From positions 13,609,501-13,673,500 of the forward strand of contig NC_090778.1 in the NCBI RefSeq assembly GCF_040054535.1: 64,000 nt of DNA. The letters run 5' to 3'. Under the pieces are notes generated by a model that saw only the letters and a list, made by a program, of their open reading frames with translations, did no database searches and was not told the origin of the DNA. The position numbers and the translations under genes were made by a program. The stretch is from Antennarius striatus. Its lineage: Eukaryota > Chordata > Actinopteri > Lophiiformes > Antennariidae. Below are positions 41,779 through 61,459 of this stretch, one piece after another (within the stretch, counting starts at the first letter, position 1; every line of letters starts with the position of its first letter).

Positions 41779-44700
41779 AAAAAAGTCCCTCTCACCCTTT
41801 CAGGGTGGTATCTGTGTGTCATCCTCAAGCTCGGGTCTTCTACCAGAGGCCTGGGAGTCTGAGAGTTCTGCGCAGTATCTTAGCTGTTCCTAGGACTGCG
41901 CTCTTCTGGACTGAGGCTTCAGATGTTGTTCCAGGAATCTGCTGAAGCCACTCTTCCAGTTTGGGGGTCACTGCCCCAAGTGCTCCTACTACCACGGGGA
42001 CCACATTAACCTTAACCTTCCACATCTGTTCCAGCTGTTCTTTCAACCCTTGATATTTCTCAATCTTTTCATGTTCCTTCTTCCTGATGTTGGCATCAGC
42101 TGGAATCGCCACATCTATCATCACTGCTCTCTTCTGCTCTTTGTCCATCACCACTATGTCCGGTTTGTTAGCCAGTAGCTGTTTGTCAGTCTGGAAGCTG
42201 AAGTCCCACACGATCTTAGCCTTGCTGTTCCAACCACCTTGGGTGGTATGTCCCATTGGGATTTGGGTACTTCTAGTCCATACCGGGTACAGATGTTCCT
42301 GTACACTATCACAGCTACTTGGTTGTGCCTTTCCATGTATGCTGAGCTGGCGAGCATCTTACACCCTGCTACCACATGCTGGACTGACTCTGGGGCTTCT
42401 TTACATAGCCTGCACCATGGGTCAGATTTACTGTGGTAGATATTGGCCTCTATTGCCCTTGTACTTAGGGCCTGTTCTTGTGCTGCCATGATCAGTGCCT
42501 CTGTGCTGTCTGTCAGTCCAGCTTTATTCAGCCATTGGTAGGTCTTCTTGATATCAGCCACTTCCTCTATCTGACGGTGGTACATGCCGTGTAGGTGCTT
42601 GTCCCTCCATGTCGTCTCCTCCTCCTCCGGCTTCTGCTGTCTAAGGCATTCACTGAGCAGTTCATCTGTTGGGGCCATCTTCCTGATGTACTCTTGGATT
42701 TTTGATGTCTCATCCTGGACTGTGGCCCTGATTCTCACTAGTCCTCGGCCTCCCTCTTTCCGCTTAGTGTACAGCCTCAGGATGCTGGACTTGGGGTGAT
42801 ACCCTCCATGCATGGTGAGGAGCTTTCTCGTCTTGATGTCTGTGGCTTCTATCTCCTCCTTTGGCCAGCTTATGATCCCAGCGGGGTATCTGATGACAGG
42901 CAGTGCATACATGTTGATGGCTCGGATCTTGTTCTAGCCATTCAGCTGACTTCTCAGGACTTGCCTTACTCTCTTGGAGGTATTTGGCTGTGGATGACTT
43001 CCTTGCGGCCTCCTCATGGTTGCCATTAGCCTGTGGGATTCCAAGGTATTTGTAGCTGTCCTTGATGTCTTCTATCCTGCCCCCTGGTAGGTTGACCCCT
43101 TCAGTTCTGATCATCTTACCTCTTCTTGATACCATCCGGCCACATTTGTCTAATCCGAATGACATCCCTATGTCGTCGCTGTAGATCCTGGTGGTGTGGA
43201 TCAGTGAGTCAATTTCTCGCTCATTCCTGGCATACAGCTTGATGTCATCCATGCAGAGGAGATGGCTGATTGTTGTCCCGCTTCGGAATTGGTATCCGTA
43301 GCCACTCTTTGTGATGATGTGACTGAGGGGGTTCAGGCCTATGCAGAACAGCAGTGGTGATAGTGCATCCCCTTGGTATATGCCGCACTTGATGTTAACT
43401 TGGGCAATTGGCTTGGAGTTAGTCTCCAGGGTTGTCTTCCACTTCCCCATTGAGTTCTTGATGAAGGCTCTTAGTGTCCTGTTGATCTTGTATAGTTCTA
43501 GACATTCCAGTATCCACGTGTGTGGCATTGAGTCATAGGCTTTCTGGTAGTCAATCCAGGCGGTGCACAAGTTGGTCTGCCTATTCTTACAGTCTCTGTG
43601 TACTGCTGTCCACCAGTAGCTGGTGCTTGGCTCCCCTGGTGTTACTACCAACTCCTTTCTGTGTCCCGCTCATATATTGATCCATGTGCCTACTCATCTT
43701 AGCTGCCATGATGCCTGACAGGAGCTTCCATGTCGTACTGAGACAGGTTATTGGCCGGTAGTTGGATGGGGTAGATTCCTTCTGTGGGTCTTTCATGATC
43801 AGGACTGTCCTGCCTTCAGTCAACCATTCTGGGTGTGTCCCATCCCTTAGCAGCTGGTTCATCTGTGCTGCTAGACGCTCGTGGAGTGCTGTCAGCTTCT
43901 TTAGCCAGTATGTATGGATCATATCGGGGCCCGGTGCTGACCAACTCTTCATCTTTGACACTCTTTCTTGGATGTCTGCCATTGAGATGGTTACTGGTTC
44001 TTGTTCTGGGAGGCAGCTGTGGTCAGTCCTCAGGTCCACTAGCCACTGGGCATCAGTGTTGTGTGATGCTTTTATTTCCATATGCCCTTCCAGTATTTCT
44101 CCACCTCAGCTCTTGGTGGGTCTGGCCGGATGCTATTTCCCTGCCACTGAGAGTACACCTTTGCTGGTTGAGTGGAGAAGGTCTTGTTTATTCTCCTGGC
44201 CTCAATCTCCTTTGTGTATCGCTTCAGTCGGGTGGCCAGAGCAGTTAGTCTCTGTTTGGCAGTTTCGAGTGCTTCAGGTATGGAGAGCTTGCTGTATTTC
44301 CTGGGTGCCCCTTTATTCACCATGTTCCCCTTCTGTAGCTCGGCTAGCTGGCTGACTTCTCTCCGTGTCGCCTTTATCTTGGCCTCTAACCGTCTCTTCC
44401 ATGGAGGGTATTGTTTGTTATGCCTTGTGTTGATCTTATATCCCAGCATCTCGAGGATTACTGTTGCTGTACTGTGGATCAGCTTGTTGGTCTCAGTTAT
44501 GTTCCCTGTGGGGATGGTTCTTATTGCAGCATTCACATCTTCTAGCAGATCTTCTGAAGGTACTTGACAACTTAGCTTCGGTATTTGTCGGAGGCTTCAG
44601 GTTTCCATTTGGGTCACGATCTTCCTTCGCAGGTCAGCAGCTCTTGTTTTGAGGCTGTGTATGTCTCTTGGGGCTTGGTACCCAATCACGGATTGTGGGG

Positions 44701-45242
44701 GGGGTGATATCCCCCCGCTGACCTGGCGTCCTGGCTCCCCCTTGCCGTAGCATTGTTGTAGTATTTCATCGATCTCTAGTTGTAACAGCAGTTTTCGGTT
44801 ACGAATGTTGGAACACTGGGCTAACAGCTGTTTCTTTGTTAGCCTTGATTGTGGGTTTCGAAGCATCCATTGGTCCCACATCTGCCCCATATATCCCCTC
44901 TCTCTGGGATTACTTGTGTAGTAGCATTCCAACAACTCCGTATTCTCCGCCCTTGTCCATATGTGTCTTGTTCCAGTAGCCCATTTGTCATCAGATTGCC
45001 CTGGTTCCCTAGCATCTGACGCGGACCTTGTTAACCCGGGCGACGTCCAAGCAGGTATGACTCTGTCATTATTGTGTTCACTCATATTTTTGAGGTAGGC
45101 TCGTATAGCATTAAGGGTCTTGCCTAAGGACCCTCACTGGATAGTGCCCGCCATGTCTGGGGTTCGAAACCACGCCCACGCCCTGCTGCATTCCAGACCA
45201 CGCCCCTTTCTGCATTTGTGTACGTTGACTGGATATTTATAC

Positions 45243-45244
<2 letters not shown>
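41775..45244 (-). mobile_element. LINE with restriction-like endonuclease (R4/Dong-Rex6-like), inserted in (TA)n
   Basis: Minus-strand pieces cover a single long protein. N-terminal piece 45085-44597 (start MSEHNNDRVIP; TRAENTELLECYY). Linker 44536-44072 (KYSKLSIPEALETAKQRL). Reverse transcriptase from 44081 through 43587 and 43651-42764 (WSAPGPDMIHTYWLKK, NYRPITCLSTTWKLLSG, DYQKAYDSMPHTWI, GIYQGDALSPLLFCIGL, box LLCMDDIKLYARN). Then 42912-42154 with a CCHC-like knuckle WCRLCKEAPESVQHVVAGC, and 42256-41840 with the endonuclease core KPDIVVMDKEQKRAVMIDVA. A C-terminal PD-(D/E)xK nuclease after a CCHC is the mark of the R2/R4 group. At least three frame breaks make it inactive. (TA)n flanks both ends. 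Exact clade not proven. Confidence 0.85.

Positions 45245-45276
<32 letters not shown>
45245..45276. repeat. (TA)n on the 5' side of the LINE insertion
   Basis: About 16 TA units directly next to the LINE 5' end. Confidence 0.9.
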
Positions 45277-45281
<5 letters not shown>

Positions 45282-46240
45282 TGTTTTTCTTCCTAAATAA
45301 TCCTTATAGTTGGCAGTCAATAGGATGTTATATTCATTAACAAATATAAACTGGATTACGTCACTGGATTACGTCAAGCAAAATCACCTGTTAAGAACCA
45401 GAATGATGAAATGCCGAACGTGCTCGGACAGTAACTGATAACCAGTAGTAACAATAACAATGTAGCGGGAGAAAGAAGCTTTACTTTTACAATCCACAGT
45501 TATCAGAATAAATAAAAGAAAACATCTAGGGGAGGAGGGGAGCAAAGGTCATGCTAAAAAAAATGTTTTAAAACGTTTACAACAACACAAAAACACATCA
45601 CAAGCTATGACTTTCAGAGTATAAAGAAGTAAGGATGGAGATTCTGCTGTGTGCAGCTTATAAAGGTGTTTAATGTAGAATGGTGTTTCAACAGCTCTCA
45701 TCTGAATCGCACAGATGAACTGCATTCACCTCCTTAGGGAGGATGGAAGGGGAAGGGAGAAAACAATTAGAATTCCTGCTGGAATGTAACACAAATATTG
45801 ATAAAAATTGGGGGTTTTGAAAATCAGCTCAAAATGCAGTGTTCCAAAACTAAGAAAAATAGTTTCAAAACACTCAATAGTTTTTTTCTACCCATGTTCT
45901 TGTAGATGAGATGATCAGAATCGCCGCTTATCTTCCTTGTGGGTCAAGGGTCTGCTGGAGCATATCCCACCCAGCGATGGGCACTGCTCTCTTAATACAA
46001 TCAATTTTCTTTATAGTCATATTTGTTAACATGCCTTTATTGGAACAAACTCGTCTGCCCTCTAAATCAGACACAAATCGTTTCCCCCTCCAATGAACTC
46101 TTAATTTTTTCATGAAATATCTTTTTCAAGGTACTGCAGTAAGTCACGACTTTCATCTGCAGAAAGATCTTTCTTTCTGCTCATGTTGCATGAAACATGA
46201 CTTATAATAATGTATAATAATGTGGAACAACTTCCTCAAG
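45277..46240. other. Intergenic stretch with one SINE-tail scrap
   Basis: No gene seen. About 45915-45975 reads, on the minus strand, GGTGGGATATGCTCCAGC and GGAAGATAAGCGG, like the 3' end of the SINE at 23405-23757. The rest is unassigned. Confidence 0.4.
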
Positions 46241-46914
46241 TATCCATCCATCCATCTTCTCCCGCTTATCCATAGTCGCAGGGTCGCAGGGGCAGCAGCT
46301 TCAACAGGGAGCCCCAAACTTCCCTTTCCCCGGCCACATCCACCAGCTCTGACTGGGGGATCCCAAGGCCTTCTTAGGCCAGTGTTGAGATACAATCCCT
46401 CCACCTGGGTCTTGGGTCTGACACGAGGTCTCTTCCCAGCTGGATGTGCCAGGAACACCTCCATAGGGAGGCACCCCGGAGGCACCTGCCCCACCTCGGC
46501 TGACTCCTTTCCACGCAAAGGAGCCCCTCACGAATAGCACTGTTTCTCACCCTTTCTCTAAGGGAGATACCAGCTATCCCCCTGAGAAAGCCCATTTCCA
46601 CCGCTTGCATCTGCATTCTCCTTCTGTGATCTCCTCACCTACGGTCATCGCTCATGACCATAGGTGAGGGTAGGAACTAAGATTGAACGGTAGATAGAGA
46701 GCTTTGCTTCTCGGCTTAGCGCCCTCTTTGTGGCAACAGTGCGGTAAAACGACTGCAATACCCCTCCTGCTGCCCCAATTCTCCGTTCAATCTCACATTC
46801 CATTGTTTCCTCACTCGTGAACAGGACCCCAAGATACTTAAACTCCTCCACTTGTGGAAGGACCTCATTCCCCACTCGGAAAAGGCAGTCCACCCCCAAT
46901 TTCCTCAAGTATTG
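46241..46914 (-). mobile_element. 3' fragment of another non-LTR retrotransposon
   Basis: Minus strand 46908-46645 reads RVGNEVLPQVEEFKYLGVLF, RRIGAAGGVLQSF, LSREAKLSIYRSILVP and TYGHE, the thumb and after of a LINE reverse transcriptase. Further broken frames carry RERVRNSAIREGLL and GRDLVSDPRPRW. The 3' end is GGATAAGCGGGAGAAG then (TGGA)n. Familiar from fish genomes; I could not assign the clade. Confidence 0.75.
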
Positions 46915-47084
46915 TCCTGTTATTTAGGCTCACATGGCAAACAAATCATCAAACCTCAGATTGATGTTAGTAACCTAAACTGACAGGCAAAGCAACGCAA
47001 ATCAAATGTTTGTTTTATCCAGTTTGCATTTGCATGCTAATTTGGAACACAGCATATAATTGCTTTAGAAAACATTCGACTTCA

Positions 47085-47141
47085 GAAAGAAAGAAAGAAA
47101 GCATAGTTTATTGATCCCCAAGGGGAAATTACATTGTCACT
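47085..47141 (-). repeat. LINE/SINE 3' tail remnant
   Basis: Minus strand reads TTTCCCCTTGGGGATCAATA then (CTTT)n, the usual 3' end of L2-type LINEs and SINEs that share it. No body is left. Confidence 0.5.
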
Positions 47142-47340
47142 CAGGTGTACATTTTTTGTGTTAGTTTTTTTTAAAATTGCAAGATTCCTTTTGCCAATTA
47201 ATTATGGTTCATTCATAGTTCATGGTGATTGATATGCTTTTCTGTGTAAACAATAATAACAGCCAAGAAAAGAGCAGCAATACAATACACTTAGACAATT
47301 GCAGAGGTTCCTATTTTCAAAAATGTGTATGAGTGCATAC

Positions 47341-49478
47341 TCACAGGTGGACAGTGTCGAGTCTTGATAAAAGAAAGAGCATGATAACATTAAGAAGTGG
47401 GAACAGACCAATGTATGTTGTACACAAAAGCCTCAAACCAGACATATCTCTTAACTCAACAGCCATAACAATACAAGAAACAATCATTTGCGTGTTTATC
47501 CAGCTTAAAAAATGGTAAATTTTCCTACACATTGACGAAAGCCTGGGGTGCAGGTATCTGTATATATGATAATCAGCTTTTACAGTTGCTGCCCAGGTCA
47601 AAATTCCCACAAAGTGACCTAAATGCAAACCATGCCACCACAGGGAGAAACTAAAGGTCATGAACAGCGGGAAGTATTTGCACCTCATGTAAACCAGTCT
47701 GCGCAACCATGAGGCCGTTGTCGCGTTCCATTGCCGAGCAAACTCCGACATGCGGCTTGATGACTCTGTGGACCAGATATCTCCGTCAGATAGTTTGTTC
47801 CGGTCTGGACAGTCTCCTGACAGATTCTCCCAAAAGCCAAACCCGGCTGCGTTATTGAGACATTCGCTGATCTTCCAGTGAGAATAATATCGGATCCTCA
47901 AAATCATTGCTAGACCCCAAACCCATAGGAAACCATAGAAAGTGATGGACTTGTAGGAATCGTAGATGCAATATCTCAGAAAATAGATAAGACAATACCT
48001 TAAACCCACCAGCAATAACACATGCACCATCTTTAGGAGGACCACACACAGCGGGTTAGGTGAAGGGTTCAACCTGATATCTGCTATTCGGGACACAAAT
48101 TGGCTGTAGGAGAACAAAGGGCCACCAAGCAGTGTGGTGAAATTGAGGACATAGCTGATGAGAGGGAGAAGCATCACCAAAGTCTTCCTTTTGCATGAAG
48201 CATTTAATGTTAATATGACTCTATTCTCCATGAGGTCCATGGACACAGACGTGATTCTTTGAGTGAGCAGCATCAAAGACGACACTGCTAGAAACAATCT
48301 GAAATCAAAAAAGGAATAAATGTTTCAAATTTTGTACATATTTTATGTTTTCCCTTGAACATAGAGCAAAATAACATTCAAATTAGTTTCAAAGTTTGTC
48401 TCAGTGAGGTCTTACTTTCTGTGAATTCACTTATAATGAGATTGTTTTGTCAAAATATTTGTTTGTATTTTTGTATTTGTATTTGTTTTACATAATATGT
48501 AAAATTCTTAGATGAATTCAGTGTAGTGATAACAAAGCCACATATCAATAGATTTATCCTTTAAACATGTGAATTATGGTCCAGATAGTAAAGATATTGT
48601 CAGCTCACATACTGATGAGCTCATGGGATTTGTACCTAATGCAGACATTCTCGTGCAGGTAGTATTCCCTGTACTGGATGATCAGGTGCCAGAATGTTTG
48701 CCACAACATCTGGATAGCGAACGCCCAGGCATGGATACAGCTGGGATCCACAGAGCACACAAGTAGGATAAAGGCAAAGGCAGGAAGAAACAGAAGCATA
48801 CTGTAGATGCCCATTGTGACGACTGCCAGGACACATCCTCCAACTGAAACAAACACATATCTGTAGAAAAAAAATATGCCGGTGACTCAAATGCTAGCAT
48901 CAACTGTATTAACTGCTTGGTTGAATGACAGAAAACTAAACAGCAACTATTTTGATTTGGCAGGAGGGATGTCTAAGTTATTCTGCTTTTTCACTTTGTC
49001 TGATTTTTCATTTTTCCTTTTCTTATTTTTTCATGTATGTCTGTGGACTGATCTACTGTATTATCTCATATTGTTTTATGTAAACTCATAACCACAAATA
49101 ACTAAGTTGCTTTAAAGATTGAAAATTAATGTAAAAGTTATGTACTGTATTCTGTTACAATGCTGCAGTCCTGCTGTTGTCTTTTGTTCTTGCAAAGCCA
49201 TGCATGCATACAAATCAAGTCAATATCAATTAAATGTTGCTGTAAATGTATATTAAATCACAAAATTATGAGTGTCGTTTCCAACCGTACGCTCCATGGA
49301 GCTCTTTTATCCATTTTTTTTTACAAAAACACATAGGAAATAACAAAAATGTAATTACATACCTATATGTCAAAGACAAGTATCCCCATTTGGTGAGAAA
49401 ATAAAACAAAAATGCACCTGGAAGTGAAAAACATTGGTGTATTAAAAACTGATGATGTTCCCACACCTGATCAAACAT
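47341..49478 (-). CDS. mboat4: Ghrelin O-acyltransferase (membrane-bound O-acyltransferase 4)
   Basis: Adds an octanoyl group to Ser3 of ghrelin in the ER membrane. Exons, 5' to 3': 49478-49363, 48860-48636, 48298-47341. Total 1299 nt, 432 aa (human 435). Starts MFDQVWEHHQ and continues through hydrophobic helices FLFYFLTKWGYL and VLAVVTMGIYSMLLFLPA, then IQYREYYLHE, SSLMLLTQRITSVSMDL, ARQWNATTASWLRRLVY and FSLWWHGLHLGHF. The MBOAT catalytic residues are Asn305 (in RQWNATT) and His336 (in WWHGLH), next to human Asn307 and His338. The exon 3 acceptor is TTTCAG at 48301-48299; an alternative CTAG 10 bases inside would break the frame. The start is the first ATG in an exon that aligns with the human N-terminus. 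Confidence 0.94.
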
Positions 49479-49852
49479 TGCTGACAGAAGCGACTGACAG
49501 ACGTTTGGCGCTGACTGCCATATTAAAGCGGTGAAATATTGGTTTTAGCTGGACTGATTCATTGTCATTTCACATTTTGATTGCATTAATGTAGTTGCTC
49601 TTGTTTGCTATTGTAACAGAGTATTGATAACACTCATTCTTTTTTTTTTATCATCAGCAGCAGTGTGGGCTACAGAAGCATTTTGTTAGTTTGCACTGCC
49701 AGCAAACAAAAGAAGTGTGGTTTTTTTTTTTTTGTTTGTCTTCCTCTCCATCTCACAGTGACAATGCAGTGACTCAGGCATGCAATTATTGCTTTGTTAT
49801 TACTCTGTTACCCCTAGAGCGGATACCGTGGTCACTCTAGAAAGAAAGTCAG

Positions 49853-50204
49853 TCAGTCATTTTCTAACCTGCTCAATCCACTAACGCAGGTCGTGGGGGA
49901 GCCGGTGCTTATCCCGGCAGTCTCAGGGCGTGAGGCGGGGGACACTCTGGGCACGACGCCAGTGTACCGCGGATTCACATAGAAACAAGCAATCATTCAC
50001 ACACACACTCACTCCTATGGTCAATTTGGGACCGGCCAATCAACCTGAAGCGCATGCTTTTGGAGGTGGGAGGAAGCCGGAGAACCCGGAGAGAACCCAC
50101 GCAGACACGGGGAGAGCATGCGAACTCCGCACAGAGTGGGACTCGAACCCGGGTCCGCCGTGTTGTGAGGCATCAGCGCTAACCACTGCACCACCGAGCC
50201 ACAT
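49853..50204 (-). repeat. tRNA-derived SINE, near full length
   Basis: Minus strand: head GGCTCGGTGGTGCAGTGG, box B-like CCCGGGTTCGAGTCCC, body GGAGTTCGCATGCTCTCC and TTGGCCGGTCCC, tail of (TGAC)n near 49853. Same family as 23405-23757. Confidence 0.85.
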
Positions 50205-50339
50205 ATTTTAAAAAAACACGTGAAAATTTTTTTTCATGATCTTTTACTGGTGTCAAACTTTGGAACAAACTCGACAACAAAGTTAGGAGCCTATGAACTC
50301 TATCTGCCTTTAAAAAACTTTCAAAAACTTAACTTTGCA

Positions 50340-53004
<2,665 letters not shown>

Positions 53005-53434
53005 TATTTTTCTGCCGCAAATGATGGTTAATATCTCAAATTATGCCTTATTAAACTACATGTGCCATGCCTATGGATAAATATGACTGTGACCTTCGTG
53101 CATTAAAGGAGATGGTGAACTGATAAAGACGTGTGCAAACACACACGTCTATTGGACTGAATGGATGATTCAAAACAGCAATGTACCAAAATCAATAGTT
53201 TAAATGTGATATGTAATGTATGAATCTGGTTGGTGATGTGTTGTAATGAGAGAGATGTTGTTGATTCAGGGGACGGGCATTTTACAAGCCAACGGCTTCT
53301 ATCCGTCAACCCTTTGTGTTTCTTTTCGGATGTTGTTGTCGTTCCAAAACTGATGAAAGTGAAGTCTGCAGTAATACCACGTCTGGAAGGAGAAAAGATA
53401 AACTGACTACATATAAAATGAGACGCATGGAGCT

Positions 53435-53700
53435 AGAAGAACAGAACATTTCTATCTCCTCCTCCACCTGTTCCCTGCTCTCACTGCAGATCACAATGTC
53501 ATCTCAAACATCATAGTCCATGGAGATTCCTGTCTGACCTCGTCTGTCAGCCTGTCCATCACCATAGCAACAAGAAGGGTCTCAGAGCTGATCCCTGGTG
53601 CGGTCCCACCTCCACCTTGTCCCACCTCCACCTTGACCTCCCCTGTCACACCTACAGCACACCTCAGGATGAACTGACCTCCATGGCTGTCCTACAGTCC
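53435..53700 (-). mobile_element. Short RTE LINE fragment
   Basis: Minus strand matches the RTE copy at about 34260-34440: it contains the reverse complement of GATGGACAGGCTGACAGACG and the text around the catalytic box (TTGTGATCTGCAGTGAGAGC). Only a piece of the reverse transcriptase remains. Confidence 0.7.
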
Positions 53701-53934
53701 TCACACAGGACTGTAGGACAGTGGTGATTGATCTGTGGGATTGATTTGACTATGAAGGACTATCCCATTCATCCATTTCAATCGTGCCGTCTTCCGCCTC
53801 TTTTCCAGCTGGACTCTATCCTACGCTGGCAACTCGTCCGGGACGCTGCGGACCTGGGGCGGGACGAAAAACAAACGTCCACCCTCGCAATATTTATGAT
53901 CAATTTATAGCGAATCCTCCTAAACAGCACGTTT

Positions 53935-54010
53935 TTTTTTGTAGGTAAGAAGAAGCCGGAGACCCCGGAGAGAAACCCCTCCAGACAGACAGACTCCACA
54001 CAGGAAGGTG
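53935..54010 (-). repeat. SINE fragment near the gldc promoter
   Basis: Reads AAGAAGCCGGAGACCCCGG and GAGAGAAACCCCTCCAG on +, matching the complement of the SINE body at 50080-50110. Very short copy. Confidence 0.5.
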
Positions 54011-54035
54011 TTTTCTCGCTGAGAGGCGACAGCAT

Positions 54036-54112
54036 TGATAACTTTAATAACATTGATAACTTTAATAACTTTGATAACTTTAATAACATTGATAACTTTA
54101 ATAACATTGATC
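54036..54112. repeat. Short tandem repeat upstream of gldc
   Basis: Alternating 12-mer-like units GATAACTTTAATAACATT, about six imperfect copies, ending 330 bases before the gldc start codon. Confidence 0.9.
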
Positions 54113-54224
54113 TCTCGCGAGCCCAAACCTCCGTCCGTTAAGATCGGTTAGTTTCGGTTGCTCAGGTGCACTTTGAACTTTGCCCTGACCGTTACTTCCT
54201 CCTCTGGCTGGGAGGATGAGCGGC

Positions 54225-54328
54225 CACGTGAGAAAGTTTTCAGCAGCTGATAACCATGGTCATTGTGACGTCACTCAACAGAACGGCTGTGATTGGTCCG
54301 CTCGTCTGAAGCCGTGTTGTCCTATAAA
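54225..54328 (+). promoter_or_regulatory. Likely gldc core promoter elements
   Basis: An E-box CACGTG at 54225-54230, a perfect CRE palindrome TGACGTCA at 54266-54273, an ATTGG (inverted CCAAT) at about 54293-54297, and TATAAA at 54323-54328, about 115 bases before the gldc ATG. Order and spacing suit a TATA promoter with cAMP-responsive input. The motifs are visible; their use is inferred. Confidence 0.5.
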
Positions 54329-54440
54329 CTGCAGTAGTTGAGGGGTTGATTGAGTGTCTGACGGGGGACCGTCACCTTCTCTGAGTACAGGAAACTTTCG
54401 TTTGTTTTTTTTGCAGCTCGTCTTTTGAAGTTTTCTCGCC

Positions 54441-61136
<6,696 letters not shown>

Positions 61137-61187
61137 GTAATTTTTATTACATCTCGCTTCAAAGCTGTGATGTATTGTAATTGTCAG

Positions 61188-61452
61188 TGTTCGTCTGTTC
61201 GTTGGTCCGTCCGTTTGTTCGTCCACCAAATATCTTTGCAACTGTTGCAGATAGGAAGATGAAACAAAAAGTAGATTACTTGGGCGGCAAAGGGGATGAA
61301 AATGAGATAATTACCTTGATCTTGAGAAAACTAGTTCGAGGTCAAATTTCAACTTTTTTACACTCAGGAACCGGATAAGATAGATAGACAAGGGAGAAGG
61401 CCAGTGTGAGTAAGACCATAGGTCAAAGCTACTGCTTTCATCAATGCCAGTT
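61188..61452 (+). repeat. Unnamed interspersed repeat, copy B
   Basis: Inverted partner of copy A (56262-56570), 4.6 kb apart. Starts with GTTCGT-type units and CACCAAATATCTTTGCAAC, then GAAGATGAAACAAAAAG. Lies in the gldc intron just right of the exon ending at 61136. Confidence 0.7.
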
Positions 61453-61459
61453 GGTCAGA

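Noticed and set aside
45000-45244. A tRNA gene suggested by GGTTTCGAACCCC near 45160 (minus strand)
   Set aside because: A B-box-like motif is present in the LINE leader, but no cloverleaf or box A at proper distance was found.
41385-45945. CCATGTTCTTGTAGA-GAGATGAT at about 41398 and 45892, flanking the LINE, as a possible large target duplication
   Set aside because: The matches are about 24 bases long, imperfect, and lie 0.3-0.6 kb outside the LINE ends, which have their own TA borders. A chance or unrelated repeat is more likely.
46630-46672. 15-bp inverted repeat CTCACCTA(C/T)GGTCAT as a regulatory hairpin
   Set aside because: It falls in the eroded LINE fragment, whose coding text LTYGHE explains one arm; a small rearrangement explains the other.
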